In this document: positions 35,003 through 46,749 of the stretch, piece after piece
Layout: each line of letters opens with the position of its first letter
Position numbering within the stretch: position 1 is the stretch's first letter
The notes under the pieces: generated by a model
What the model was told of the DNA's origin: nothing
Seen by the model: the letters and a program-made list of their open reading frames with translations, nothing else
Database searches by the model: none
Position numbers and translations under genes: made by a program
Assembly: GCF_000327385.1 (NCBI RefSeq)
Contig: NW_008708409.1
Span: forward strand, 175,706 to 239,705
Direction of reading: 5' to 3'
Source of the DNA: Lottia gigantea
Taxonomy: Eukaryota; Mollusca; Gastropoda; Lottiidae
Length of the DNA: 64,000 bases

Positions 35003-36667
35003 AGTTGCATTATAATGTTCATCAAGAGCCTTATCTTATATGAGGAATGAAACTGAGTGGAGTTTTACGTCCGATGTTCTACATCTGATAGCGCCACTGA
35101 ACTGACGACAGGTAATGTTCTGTGAAATTATGAAAGCTGTTAGAAGCAATTATTCAAATACCTTCATCAGCATTGGAAATCGTTTCCAGAACATGCTTCT
35201 GAAGCTGTTCGAGCAGCTTTCTGTTACAGATGAACGTGTGCTATTGTAACTAAGAAAGATTTATGTTAACTAATTGTTTAACTACAAACCATATCAATAT
35301 CGTTAACCCTCGGGTCAATTTTCAATGTAAACAAACTGTGTTTACATTTATAATACTCCAGATGTTGACAATGTTGACAAAATAATGTGACAATTAAACC
35401 AGTACTGAATGGGTTAATTGAATATCCGGTATATTAAAAATTTCTTAAAATATCTTCTGAAACGAAGATACTATCGAGAATAAAATAGATATTAGGTAAT
35501 TGAATAGGCGGCCTTATAGGTCTACACCAAGGATTCGAAATTAGGGGTGTGGGGGGATCTGGTTAAGCCACGGGATATTACATAAGTGTCACGAGAATTC
35601 TGGTTCTGTCGTCGGCCAAGATAGTTTAGTAATCGTAATCGCTCAAACGAAGATAACTGTTTTAATTTATGCAATATCTGAAATCAACTACAATACAACA
35701 TGGCGGCAACAACGAGGGCTTGTATAAAATAAATTGTTTCGTTTACCTGTAAAACAGTATATTCCTAAATATTACGGTATCTCACGTGTTGATTAACAGC
35801 TCAGAAGAATTGACACTTCACTACAAAGTTATTCATAAACATATTTCCGTAACATGTTCCGACACATTTAAATACCATAAATGATAACACATACTAATTT
35901 GACACTTTCAATGGACGCTTGACGCCAAAGACAGAATGACACCCGTTTTCTCTTGTTAAGGGATTTTTTTTAGACGAAGTTTCAAAAGTCTTCGAGTTCG
36001 CAAGAATTGACACAGTAAGCACAATACCTTTAATATTTTTCCACAATCCTTACAATTGGTCAGGAAATCTAAGCTTTTAAAAATGAAAACTGATTATAAT
36101 TTCTTCAAATCTGTGAGAACGGTCCACTGTGAGTAAACGCATGTCTAGTGAGCTGGTCTTATAGAATATAAACTTTGAAAATAAAGGTTCGTCAAAGAGT
36201 CAATATTTTCAGTATTAGTCATTTAAGATTTATCACTTGTGCAATTATTCTAATTGCGATATTAAAATAATAAACTATGACTAGATTCCAGATCTTAGTA
36301 TAAGGAGGGAAGTATAAAGTAAAATTCAACCCGGATCAGTAAAATCAGTTTCCTCAATTCCGATTTGTTATACTGAATTCCCCAAACAAACCAGCAAAAG
36401 GACATATCAATTTTCTAACACATTTGAAAGTTTAATTCAAAATGTTACCATACAAACATGTATGCATAACACGGCTTTGGGTGCAAAGGGGTTCCAGTAT
36501 TCCAAACTTCCAAATTTGTTACTCCAGAGAGTGACTATTAAGGGAAACTGATTTCACCAATTAACACTTTCAACTGCTTATAACACCTCCCATTTCATAC
36601 ATACAATACAATATTGAACAAGCACGTGTTACACAATTATCCATCCTTATTATAACACGACATACAC

Positions 36668-36810
36668 CTGTATTACATGCAGTTCTTCGTGCAATGAGTC
36701 ATTTAAGGTCGCGTCGTAAGGACTTTTGTCATCTGGAACGATCGAAATCAACCGAAGCAGATCAATAGGTACACGACCTTTTATCCAAGGCACTCTCGTT
36801 ACCCGCCCAG
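36668..36810 (-). CDS. Orphan exon-like segment, 47 codons, unknown product
   Basis: A 143-nt open segment on the minus strand is bounded by a T-rich ACAG acceptor (phase 1) and a CAG|GTGTATGT donor (phase 0). It reads AGRVTRVPWIKGRVPIDLLR then LISIVPDDKSPYDATLND and SLHEELHVIQ. The codon content is clearly richer in G and C than the surroundings and the residues look protein-like. I do not recognise the family and found no partner exon with a matching phase nearby. It could be an internal exon of a long-intron gene, or chance. Confidence 0.3.
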
Positions 36811-37187
36811 CTGTAAAAAAAAATTGAACGCGATCAAAAACTAACGTCAATTTTCATAATCTGGTTTTATTTAAAAAACAAATCGCACTCTCGTGCGTCT
36901 AGTAAAAGTTGATGCTCACGTCCTCTTTAAAACGCCACACACGGGGTTTCCATTATCCACCCAAAATACGTTCCAGATCTCTAATCGAAGATGTACCACA
37001 ATAAATAACTCCGGGTTAGTAATTAAACCAGACTCAAAGTCCTATCATGGAAGTAAAATACTTGTGATCGGTCGTCCTACTTAACGATCCTAGTAGAATA
37101 TTGACCAGGTAACATGAGTTATTACAATACTATAATCAACCGGTCGTCTGCTTCATGTACCACAGGGACTCGACGTCAAGTGAATTA

Positions 37188-37565
37188 TTAAAGGGATTGT
37201 AAAGAGGTTTTCTAAAAAAAATTAGTGTGTATCAGAGACACCGGTAGCATCAAACGTCTGATTGAAAATTGGAAAGGTGCAAATTGATTTTGCCAGTGTC
37301 CCTGATACACATGAAATATTTATTTGCAAAGAGGTTTTCTAAATTTTTTATGTGTATCAGAGACACCGATAGCATCAATTTGCACCATTCAAATTTTCAA
37401 TCAGACGTCTGAGGTTCTAGCAATTCCACTAAAACTATATGTTTGTTGACGTCATTAATCGCGGAAATATGCTTTATCACATAAGGTTCTTCTCGATTCA
37501 GTTTTAGTGGAATTGCAAGAACCTCAGACGTCTGATTAAAAATTGAAATGGTGCAAATCGATGCT
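37188..37565. repeat. Compound foldback element (family A), partly rearranged
   Basis: Begins TTAAAGGGATTGTAAAGAGG. Arms with ATCAGAGACACCGGTAGCAT, CAGACGTCTGAGG and GGTTCTAGCAATTCCACTAA appear more than once and in both directions, so the copy seems to be two overlapping or nested insertions. The ORF through it is a shadow. Confidence 0.65.
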
Positions 37566-38522
37566 AAATTTACCCAACAAAAGCAATATTCTTTATACCC
37601 GTAATTTTTCTCTTTCCTGTTAACGGGGGTTAGTCGATCAGCTTCACTCGAAAAAAGGTAGGCTGTGTGTATCAACTCAAAAATAAATCTGAAAAAAGCA
37701 AAGCTATAACTAATCGACAACATATCGTAGTTTTGAAAGCTTGTGGCTAATAAGGACCATTACTGTCCAGCTAAGTAATAAGTTTGATTCAAAAGCAAAG
37801 TCCAATGTTCAGGAACTTAGTGTGCTCAATGTGTTTTCTGGCAGCGGTTGGAATAATTCTAGGACAGCAAAACGTAAAAGAAATAGTTTTTCGTGTTTCT
37901 TACCTCTCAAAATTAAAAAAATTAATCCCAGTGTAAACAGGTGCCAATCTGCTTAAAATACATTGGAAGAAATTTGAGTTCTCAAGTTGTCCATGTTGCA
38001 CGTTCGTACGTCTCTCAATTTGTTTAAAGTAATTTGCATGTTCGACAAAAAACGTAATAGTAGTCGATAGTCTTTCCACTATTCCAGGGTTTAGGAAGCT
38101 TGTGGTTAATACTGACGTAACATAACATTTTTTACATTAGTAGCTTTCATCAAATTGTTTCAGTTCAAAATCTGCTTTTCTGTGCAATGAAAGGTTGATT
38201 TGTTTCAAGTCCCTGTGGTTAGTAACAGCTGTAAACCACAAGACAGGAAAATATGTCGTCTGCCACAGATTACTGTTCTTGAATGAAATTTCTGTTCCTC
38301 AACCAGTTAAACATGTAACCGGAATTGTAGCCTTGGTGCTTGGTGCGTTTGTAAACAACTTGAGAATTCCCTAGAATGGTTGCTTTGATATTCCCTCCTC
38401 ACCTATCACATCAACTTGAGATCGAATATTGGAAATTCGACAATCAGGGTGAATGCAACGTGAACACAACAAACACATGTAGAAATCGAACAACACATGC
38501 TGAGTAAATTGTTCAAATTAAA

Positions 38523-38845
38523 CGCCGCGGTGATTCAGTGAGTTAGACGCTTGCTCGCTAACCTGATGGTTAAGGGTTAAATCCCGGCATAAGTCAACCC
38601 AGTTTCTCTCTGTCTGTGATGCACGTAAGAGGGACTGACATGGAAAAGGCGTTAAGTCATGGGAGGGATCAATCAACCGAGTCCCCATGTGCTACATACA
38701 GACTGTCTATCGACAGGTGGAAATCGAAAAAGAGCAAGCTAATACCGCTGTCCTGGAAAAATTTCCCACATTGCACCCTGCATGGCGTTGCTCGCCTTCA
38801 TTGCCCCAAAAAGAAAAGTAGAACGTATAATTCCATTCATTTCGG
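38523..38845 (+). repeat. SINE, most complete copy with tRNA-like head
   Basis: The head GCCGCGGTGATTCAGTGAGT resembles a tRNA A-box region, and GGTTAAGGGTTAAATCCC resembles a B box about 50 bp later. The shared body follows (GACATGGAAAAGGCGTTAAG, GTGGAAATCGAAAAAGAGC, TTGCACCCTGCATGGCG) and the tail ATTCCATTCATTTC. Use as reference for the family. Confidence 0.8.
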
Positions 38846-39228
38846 TCTTATTTTAAGACAAAGCGGAATGGTAAAGTTTCCAAAACGCCAATGGCGAGAG
38901 TTGGCATATCTGGCATTGTTTTTCTCTTTGTGGTTTTTGTTATTTTTATGGAACCTGATCTTCAATTTAACGAAATAAACATGTTCCGTGCACACATCGA
39001 TTAATCCAAACAGATGAGCCCAATAATAATTTTCTTTCACATTGTTTACAGAAGCATTTTCACGTCTGGCTTTTACCAGTGTATTGTTCCTGCAGCGTAG
39101 ACTACAGCTTAAAGAAACCCGTTGCAGAATGTCAACAAACGTAACACGAAATTCACGTTTTACTTTTCTACAATCTAATTAAAATTAGATTACAATTTCA
39201 TTTCATTCTCATTTTTGGTCCTTCTCCT

Positions 39229-39455
39229 TTGTAATCTAACAAGCTTTATACCAAGGTCGCGTACTGTTGACGTTCGTTTCAACCAATCACAGCGCGTCAT
39301 GCAGATATATGATATAAATGTGGACTATGAATTGTCGGATAACGAAACCCAAAGTAGAGCAATTATGAGACTGACGATCCTTGCTTGTGAAAGCGATTCT
39401 GATTGATATAAATAGCTTGTACGTGACCTTGGTATAAATCTCGTTAGATAACAAT
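39229..39455. repeat. ~220-bp MITE with CTTTATACCAAGGTC ends
   Basis: Left GTAATCTAACAAGCTTTATA and CCAAGGTC pair with right GACCTTGGTATAAATCTCGT and TAGATAAC as imperfect terminal inverted repeats of about 28 bp. The right part of this element is duplicated in the neighbouring tandem repeat. Confidence 0.65.
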
Positions 39456-40024
39456 GAAGATCAACAAAAAGTAATTATTCTAATTAGATTGACTTGTCTA
39501 CATCTGATTTTGTTGTTGAAGACAAGTGACGTTATATCTCTTTGTAAATTGGCATTAATCTACTACCATTTGCCCAACATGAAGCAATAACCTAAAAATA
39601 TTTCTAAAATATGCCAATTATATCCATCCATATATCTACTTAATTAAACTATTTTGACTATTTCTGCGCGTCATGCAGATATATGATATAAATGTGGACT
39701 ATGAATTGTCGGATAACGAAACCCAAAGTAGAGCAATTATGAGACTGACGATCCTTGCTTGTGAAAGCGATTCTGATTGATATAAATAGCTTGTACGTGA
39801 CCTTGGTATAAATCTCGTTAGATAACAATGGAGATCAACAAAAAGTAATTATTCTAATTAGATTGACTTGTCTACATCTGATTTTGTTGTTGAAGACAAG
39901 TGACGTTATATCTCTTTGTAAATTGGCATTAATCTACTACCATTTGCCCAACATGAAGCAATAACCTAAAAATATTTCTAAAATATGCCAATTATATCCA
40001 TCCATATATCTACTTAATTAAACT
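39292..40024. repeat. Very recent 359-bp tandem duplication
   Basis: 39,292-39,650 and 39,666-40,024 match base for base by eye except one A/G difference in CAATGAAGATC versus CAATGGAGATC, with a 15-bp spacer. It is either a recent duplication or an assembly of two haplotypes in series. Confidence 0.92.
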
Positions 40025-40269
40025 GAATTTTTACATTAGTACTTAATCAATGGTATGGAATTATGTTTGGCTTTTTAATGGCTCGATGTTATTAGTTGAT
40101 ACCTTTAGAGACCCCACCAGATCTAACGAATTATCAAAAACCAAACCAACAACACGGAATCATCCAATTTGAACCAATCCAAATACCAACTACTATGACT
40201 AACAACAACTACCTAGTTTGCGATATCAGCATACACTGCAAGCGAACGTTAACCAACCAACCAAGTTGA

Positions 40270-40462
40270 TACCTTTAGAATTCGTTTAATTTACTGAAAT
40301 CCGTACAGTAGTTTTCTAACAGCTTCCAAAAAGCATAACTAACTTTACAAATGTATGTAAAACTTTCAGATACGTTAAGGACACGTTTGTGAAGATATCG
40401 GTAAATAGTTCTCACGAATTTGAGCAACAAACTTATAAAAAAGGCGGAATGTCCCTTTAAAG
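40270..40462. repeat. Copy of element family C
   Basis: ACTGAAATCCGTACAGTAGT, AACAGCTTCCAAAAAGCAT and the end AATGTCCCTTTAA match 10.48-10.70 kb. Confidence 0.6.
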
Positions 40463-40880
40463 CTACTTTACAAATTGGTAAAAAACAAAATTCTTTAATA
40501 TACTAACTCATTCCCAAATGTATACCGGGTTGGCCATGACGAACAATATTTCGTCTCTTCTCTTTTTTGATTGATGGCGTAACATTTGTAAATTATTCAT
40601 TAGAAGTTACATTTACATCGTGTTTATCTGGCGTATTGATACAATGATAAGGCTGTATTGAGTTAAGTGGGAAAGGGAATAGATAAGAGATAGCAATAAC
40701 TGCAATTAAGCTATAAATCTTTCGCTCTCCTTCAACTTTGGCTGTGTACAAATTTGTGAAATGGCGTTAAATCGAACACGAAGAAACATCATGCGAATTG
40801 CAATTAAAATTCTTGACGACGTCAGACATTGACTAATTCGAACATAGGAAGTATGATCAAATCGGGAAGTAAAAGTGTGC

Positions 40881-41125
40881 TTAAAGGGACAGATCCTCCA
40901 TTTTCTTGGGTTGATTTTGGTCTTCAACTAAACAGTCTTTAGAAGTACTAGAAATGTTCGAAAATCCCATAATTCCTTAACAAATACTTCAAACTAGGAA
41001 TTTCACTTTCTATTTCTATAGATGTCTTTCTATATATAACAGAGTATCTTAAAATGATGAGTCGTCATTTTAACTTTCAAACGTGAATAATTCTGGACAC
41101 ACATGGATTTGAAGGCTCTAAGATA
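40881..41125 (-). repeat. Family B element, minus orientation
   Basis: Starts TTAAAGGGACAGATCCTCCA and continues GGTTGATTTTGGTCTTCAAC, AATGATGAGTCGTCATTTT, CACACATGGATTTGAAGGC. Confidence 0.7.
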
Positions 41126-41214
41126 TACTTTCAGGCGTCAGGGAGAATTTTTACCACATCGAAAGCAATTTAGTCAATCGGAGGACATCAAACTAGTTAT
41201 ATACTGTCGCTTGG

Positions 41215-41305
41215 CAACACTCTTGCTGTCTTGGCAACATTTGCGCTGCCATGGCAATATTTGCTTTGTCTTGGCAACATTTGCTCTATCATGGCAACAA
41301 TGTCT
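41215..41305. repeat. Short tandem repeat of TTGGCAACATTTGC
   Basis: Four imperfect copies of a unit around TGTCTTGGCAACATTTGCTC, about 20-21 bp apart. The ORF over it is not a gene. Confidence 0.6.
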
Positions 41306-41649
41306 GTGCACACTGCATGGAGCTGGTTGTCTTCAAAATCCCAAAATCTTGATAGAAACGTATGACGTTCCATTTCACATCAGTTATTGTTTGGAGCTAT
41401 AGACAGAATATTAAAACGGTCGATAACCAATCACCGATATATAAATGAAAACTGTAATTGAAATATTGTGAAAAATGCCATCTGTCATAAGTTTATAGCC
41501 TATCTAATATAATGTCCGTTATATGATCTTTATTAATGTTAACCTATCAAATTTTCTCATTTTTTTGTAACCCGTCACATACTGTGTAACTCAATATTTT
41601 TATAGACCTTTGTTTTGATTTATTTCGTTTTGGGATTTCAATAACAATA

Positions 41650-42665
41650 GAAAATGAACGAATAAACGAATGAGTAAATGAATGAATGAATGAATGAACG
41701 AATGAATTAATGAACGAGTGAATGAACGAACGAACGAGTGAATGCGTAAATGATTGGACGAATAAATGAATGAATAAATATGTTAGTATGTTGTCAATAA
41801 ATAAAAGGGAATAAACGAAATTGTAAAATGTTTTTTTTTTAGCTTACGTGATAAAAAATGAAGAAGGAGCTAATGTAATATGAATGGCTTAAATGAAGAT
41901 AATTATGGATGAATGTAACAAGTTACAAGAATAAATTAACCGAATAAAAGAGATAATGTTACAAGTAATAGATAGATGAAATTTAACTTAACAAAAAAAG
42001 CTATTGTAACAAGTACTACATATAATGAAATGAATAAATTGGCTAATGTAACAAGAAAGAGTAAACTGAATGAACGAGTCAATTTAACAATGGATAGAAT
42101 GAATAAACGAGCTAATGTAACAAGTAAGAATAAACTGTATAAAAGAGCTATTGTGAAATGGTACGTTCATAAAGGAATAAAATAGCCAGGTTAACAAGAA
42201 TGAATGAATATAGCATGTGACACACATAATGTAATACACAAGAATGAAATGAATGAAAAGAGCTAATGTGACAAGTATGTATAAACAGAATAAAAGAGCT
42301 AATGTAACAAGTAATACACATGAATGAATAAAAGAGATAGGTTAACAAGAATGAATGAATATAACATGTGACACACATAATGCAATACACAACAATGAAA
42401 TGAATAAAGAGCTAATGTGACAAGAAGAATGTATAAACAGAATAAAAGAGCTAATGTAAAAAGTATTACACATGAATGAATAAAAGAGCTAGGTTAACAA
42501 GAATGAATGAATATAACACGTGACACACATAATGTAAGAATGAAATGAATAAAGAGCTAATGTGACAAGAAGAAATGAACAAAACAGCTGATGTAACAAG
42601 TAATACAGCTAATGTAATGCACAGGAATGAAATGAATAAAGAATGTGACAAGAATGAATGACATA
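41650..42665. repeat. GAAT microsatellite grading into a longer degenerate repeat
   Basis: Starts as (AATG)n with AACG variants. It then becomes repeated blocks of roughly 60-115 bp holding GAGCTAATGTAACAAG, ACACATGAATGAATAAAAGA and ATAACATGTGACACACATAA. It looks like a microsatellite that has been re-amplified in larger units. ORFs on both strands are shadows. Confidence 0.85.
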
Positions 42666-43109
42666 AAATAAGATAATATAGAGTAAATTAATGTATAGTC
42701 TTAAGTATATTAATATAATTATTGATTACTATATATAATCGGATTACTCAGACATATCCTATTGTAATATTGTATTTCAATCAATTTATTCTTTATTTAT
42801 GATCGATTGCACAAATAATAAATGAAAGAGTGATAGAAAAGAATGAGAATGAATAAAACGAACTCAGGATTTTAGGAAAATTGACCATTAAACATCATCA
42901 GAACCAGACTAATATGGCGTCAAACTTGATTTCATTTCCCATTCTGATATACATAGCTAAAATTAAGCTTTATCAGCTGGTAAATCGGAAGTGGTTCAAC
43001 AACAATAGGGACTGGTTGAATCATGTCCACACCGACACCCCCTCCCCCCCCCCCCCCCTCCCCTCTCCCCCAACTCCTTAAGGGCCTCCGACCCAAGAAT
43101 TAGCATGAA

Positions 43110-43350
43110 ATACAGATTGTTAATTAAGCAGTTCAACCTAGTTTTGGTGTTTGGCCTTATTATGGTTTGATATTATTTGGCGTTCAATTAACTTGAATCC
43201 GTAAAGTAGTTTACTTACAGCTATCAAAAAAGCATAAGAAAGCAGAAAAAAGTTTTAGCGTTCAAAATTAACGGCTGGTTTTTAGTTTTTAACTTTCAGA
43301 TACACATTTCTGTAGATTTTGTTGTCCGGGAGTGGAGTGTCCCTTTAACT
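43110..43350. repeat. Copy of element family C
   Basis: TTGGTGTTTGGCCTTATTAT, TTGAATCCGTAAAGTAGTTT and the end GTGTCCCTTTAAC mark a nearly full copy. Confidence 0.55.
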
Positions 43351-44354
43351 AATTCACGAGGTTTCTAGTTTCAGTATATATAGTAATATATGAGGTGGAT
43401 GTCGAGAGGGTAACATCTAGTATAAGCTGACTTTATTCTTTGTGGGTCTAATTTCACTAAAACATGATAATGTTTATCAAGGTGTGCCTAATGTAAGGTT
43501 ATCAAAATAGGGTCAAATATATCACAACCGATCCTATGAAAGGTTTTGCGACTTATGTTTCAAGGAGTGTTAGATACCTTTGGTTTATTTTTAGAAGTAA
43601 CACTGGGGACAGATGACCAAATGAGACACGTGCGTCCATCAGAGACAGAAAGACTGCGAATACAAAGCCATGATATTTACAGCCTTTCTGTCGAAGGCTC
43701 TGATTGGTTATATTCTCTAGCGTACAATCCAATTAATTTGCTACATTGCGTGATGCAGGAATATTGACTATTGCAGTCAAGGTTTAAGACGAAGTTATAG
43801 TAATAGCTTGACATTGTGAAGATGTAGTATCACGAGCATAGAAAATGTGGGGGTCAAAAAAATTGATATCCCCCCTTGAAAAATATCTGACAATCAACAA
43901 AGTTTCGGAGTTGAGTGTTCAAATGTTCTTAAGGTGTGGTCATACCAAGAATACCACCTAAACGCTTTCTCTTATTGATTCTGAATGCCAAACTTGTTTT
44001 CATATGTATGTTCAGTATTGTCCTTGGGACACGTATAGTTCTTTTGTCATACACAGTCTAACAAAAGCCGATCAACACTTCAATATTTTTAACAAATCTG
44101 TGAAAAGACTTTGGACAAATATGGCGTACCGGTTGATCAAAAAACGGCTTGAAGAGTTCTTTTTGAAAAGAGATTTTCACTACTTATTGTTCGCGATGAC
44201 AAAATATTTTGAGAGAATACACAGGGACTCGTTATTCTAATTAAAATTTGTCGCATTGCAATGTTAATTTGATTTTTGTTTAACAAAAGGTTTCGCATGT
44301 TTTAGTCCTCTAAAATATTAATTTGTGGTTTCAACTTGCAGATAGACAAACTAA

Positions 44355-44666
44355 TCACGACACAGGTCGAGATAATACCTTCGGAAATTTCAACCGGGTT
44401 TCCCCAGGTCAGAGATGCAGGTAAGAGTGGCTGACATGGATAAAGCATCTTGTCGTTCGGATGGGACAATAAACCGAGGCCCCGTGTGATACAGGCTGTC
44501 CTTGTTAAATATCCTTCCGACAGTTGAAAATCGAAAAAGAGCAGGCTAATACCGCTGTCCTGACAAAATTTCCCTCATTGCACTCTGCATGGTGTTGCCT
44601 GTCTTCAATAGCCCACATGTTGCTGAGAAGTAGGATGTAAAACTCCATTCATTTCATTTCATTTTC
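44355..44666 (+). repeat. SINE copy
   Basis: CGACACAGGTCGAGATAATA, GTGGCTGACATGGATAAAGC, GTTCGGATGGGACAATAAAC, GTAGGATGTAAAACTCC and a tail of three ATTTC units. Confidence 0.75.
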
Positions 44667-45074
44667 CTTTAACTTGAAAAGGACATTCTGGTCATAGAAA
44701 CTACCATAGAGAGCACATTTAGAACTGTATAATTAAGGCGAAGGAGGGAGGGTTGACCTCAGAAAAATGGGGGTTATATTTACTCTCTTAACAAATCCAA
44801 TAAGGTCTAAACAAACCCCTTTTAACTCATTCAAACCTAATAAAGTATATCCAAATAGTCCCTGTTTAACAGTTTTCTACACTTGATTAGATTTTGTACG
44901 AGGTTCAATGTACCGACAATCACAACTGTCAACAATCTGGGGTTGATGAAGAGCTAATAGCCCACGGCTGTAGAATTTAATCTGTACTTTGAACTACTGG
45001 AGTTTTAAGTAAGGTGTCCCTCAAGGCTACTTGTTGAGTCCCTACCGTTTTCATTACAAAATTGACGTGTCAGA

Positions 45075-46035
45075 TTGAAAATAAGTCAATGTATTGCGAT
45101 ACGACATACCACGAAATGCGTCGTCCACGATATACGCGCATCGTATCCCGACGTGGTATATCGATAGGTGGCGATACTTTTTAGGCTATTCCATAAAAAA
45201 GTGGTGCTTTTTAAGTGGCCGCTAACCACATCTATCACTATATTACCAAATATCACAGTTATAAAGTTATAAATTAATATATATAGAAACTATTTATAAG
45301 ACAGTGGACACTAACCACATCTATCACTATATTACCAAATATCACAGTTATGAAATTATAAATTAATATATATAGAAACTATTTATAAGACAATGGACGC
45401 TAACCACTTCTATCAACTATATTACCAAATATCACAGTTATAAAATTATAAATTAATATATATAGAAACTATTTATAAGATAGTGGACACTAACCACTTC
45501 TATCTACTATATTACCAAATATCACAGTTATAAAGTTATAAATTAATATATATAGAAACTATTTATAAGACAGTGGACGCTAACTACTTCTATCAACTAT
45601 ATAACCAAATATCACAGTATAAAGTTATAAATTAATATATATAGAAACTATTTATAAGAATGTGGACGCTAACCACTTCTATCAACTATATTACCAAATA
45701 TCACAGTTATAAAGTTATAAATTAATATATATAGAAACTGTTTATAAGACAGTGGACGCTAACAATTCTATCAACTATATAACCAAATATCACAGTTATA
45801 AAATTATGAATTAATATATATAGAAACTATTTATAAGACAGTGGATGCTATACCACCCCTATTAACTATATTACCAAATATCACAGTTATAAAGTTATAA
45901 ATTAATATATATAGAAAATTTGAAGATAAAATGGTGATTTTTATCCCATTACTCATATCCCGATATGTATCGTATCGTGACCCTTGAATAGCGAGACGTA
46001 TCGTATCGTGGCATGATTGACGATACCCAGCACTA
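45075..46035. repeat. Element with 8-copy ~89-bp tandem core and CGATACGATA flanks
   Basis: The core (about 45,215-45,925) holds eight copies of a unit with AACCACTTCTATCAACTATA, TTACCAAATATCACAGTTAT and TATATAGAAACTATTTATAA. The left flank carries GCGATACGACATACCACG and the right flank GTATCGTATCGTGACCC and GACGATACCCAGCACT. Flanks of this kind around a tandem core resemble non-autonomous elements with internal repeats known in molluscs; the assignment is inference. Confidence 0.8.
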
Positions 46036-46629
46036 TTTAAAACAACCAAACGTAACGTAAGTACAACTACCTAGTTTGCGATATCAGCATCCGCTGGAAG
46101 CGACCGTTAACTTGTCATCTACCTACCTAAGTATGCAAATTTACAAAAAATTGTATGAATTCGTGAAACGTGACCATATGTTGACAGAGACAGAAATACC
46201 ATATTGCCGGCAACGCCAAAGCACCCACTTCATCATTATTTTATTAGATAACTTTGTCTTTATTACAGTAATACATTATCTTTAAAAACACATTATCATT
46301 ACATATCTCATACCGAGTAATCTAGGCTGGTAATTGTCTAGTGGAGTTTAGATTATATTATAGTGAAAGGAACCAAGAACCCCCTAGTCTTTATCGTTAA
46401 TATAAACATAATATACATCTATTCATTCCATTAATGTCCATTAATGTCACATAGCACAATCGTATATTGTTATAGGGTGTAATATTATTGTAATAGCGGT
46501 GGGCATGTCGTTACAGCATCTCTTTTGTCCACAAATGTGTCAACAATGTGTGTGTGTGTTTTTTTTAGCGACATACAAAACTTTTCAAAAAAAATTTTCA
46601 TCATTTTTTTTTTCGTGTTTGGAAAATAA

Positions 46630-46745
46630 ATAAAGGCGAAGGGCCTTATGTGATAAAGCATATTTTGCGATTAGTCACGTCATCAAACACTTAGTTTTTA
46701 GTGCAATTGCAGGAACTACAGATGTCTGATTCAATGACTACAAAC
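46630..46745. repeat. Half copy of foldback element (family A)
   Basis: GGCGAAGGGCCTTATGTGAT, AAAGCATATTTTGCGATTAG, TCATCAAACACTTAGTTTTT match the element centre and right arm. Confidence 0.6.
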
Positions 46746-46749
46746 AGTA

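Noticed and set aside
37397-37723. 108-codon minus-strand ORF
   Set aside because: Lies mostly in a family A foldback element.
38616-38978. 120-codon plus-strand ORF
   Set aside because: Runs through the body of a SINE copy.
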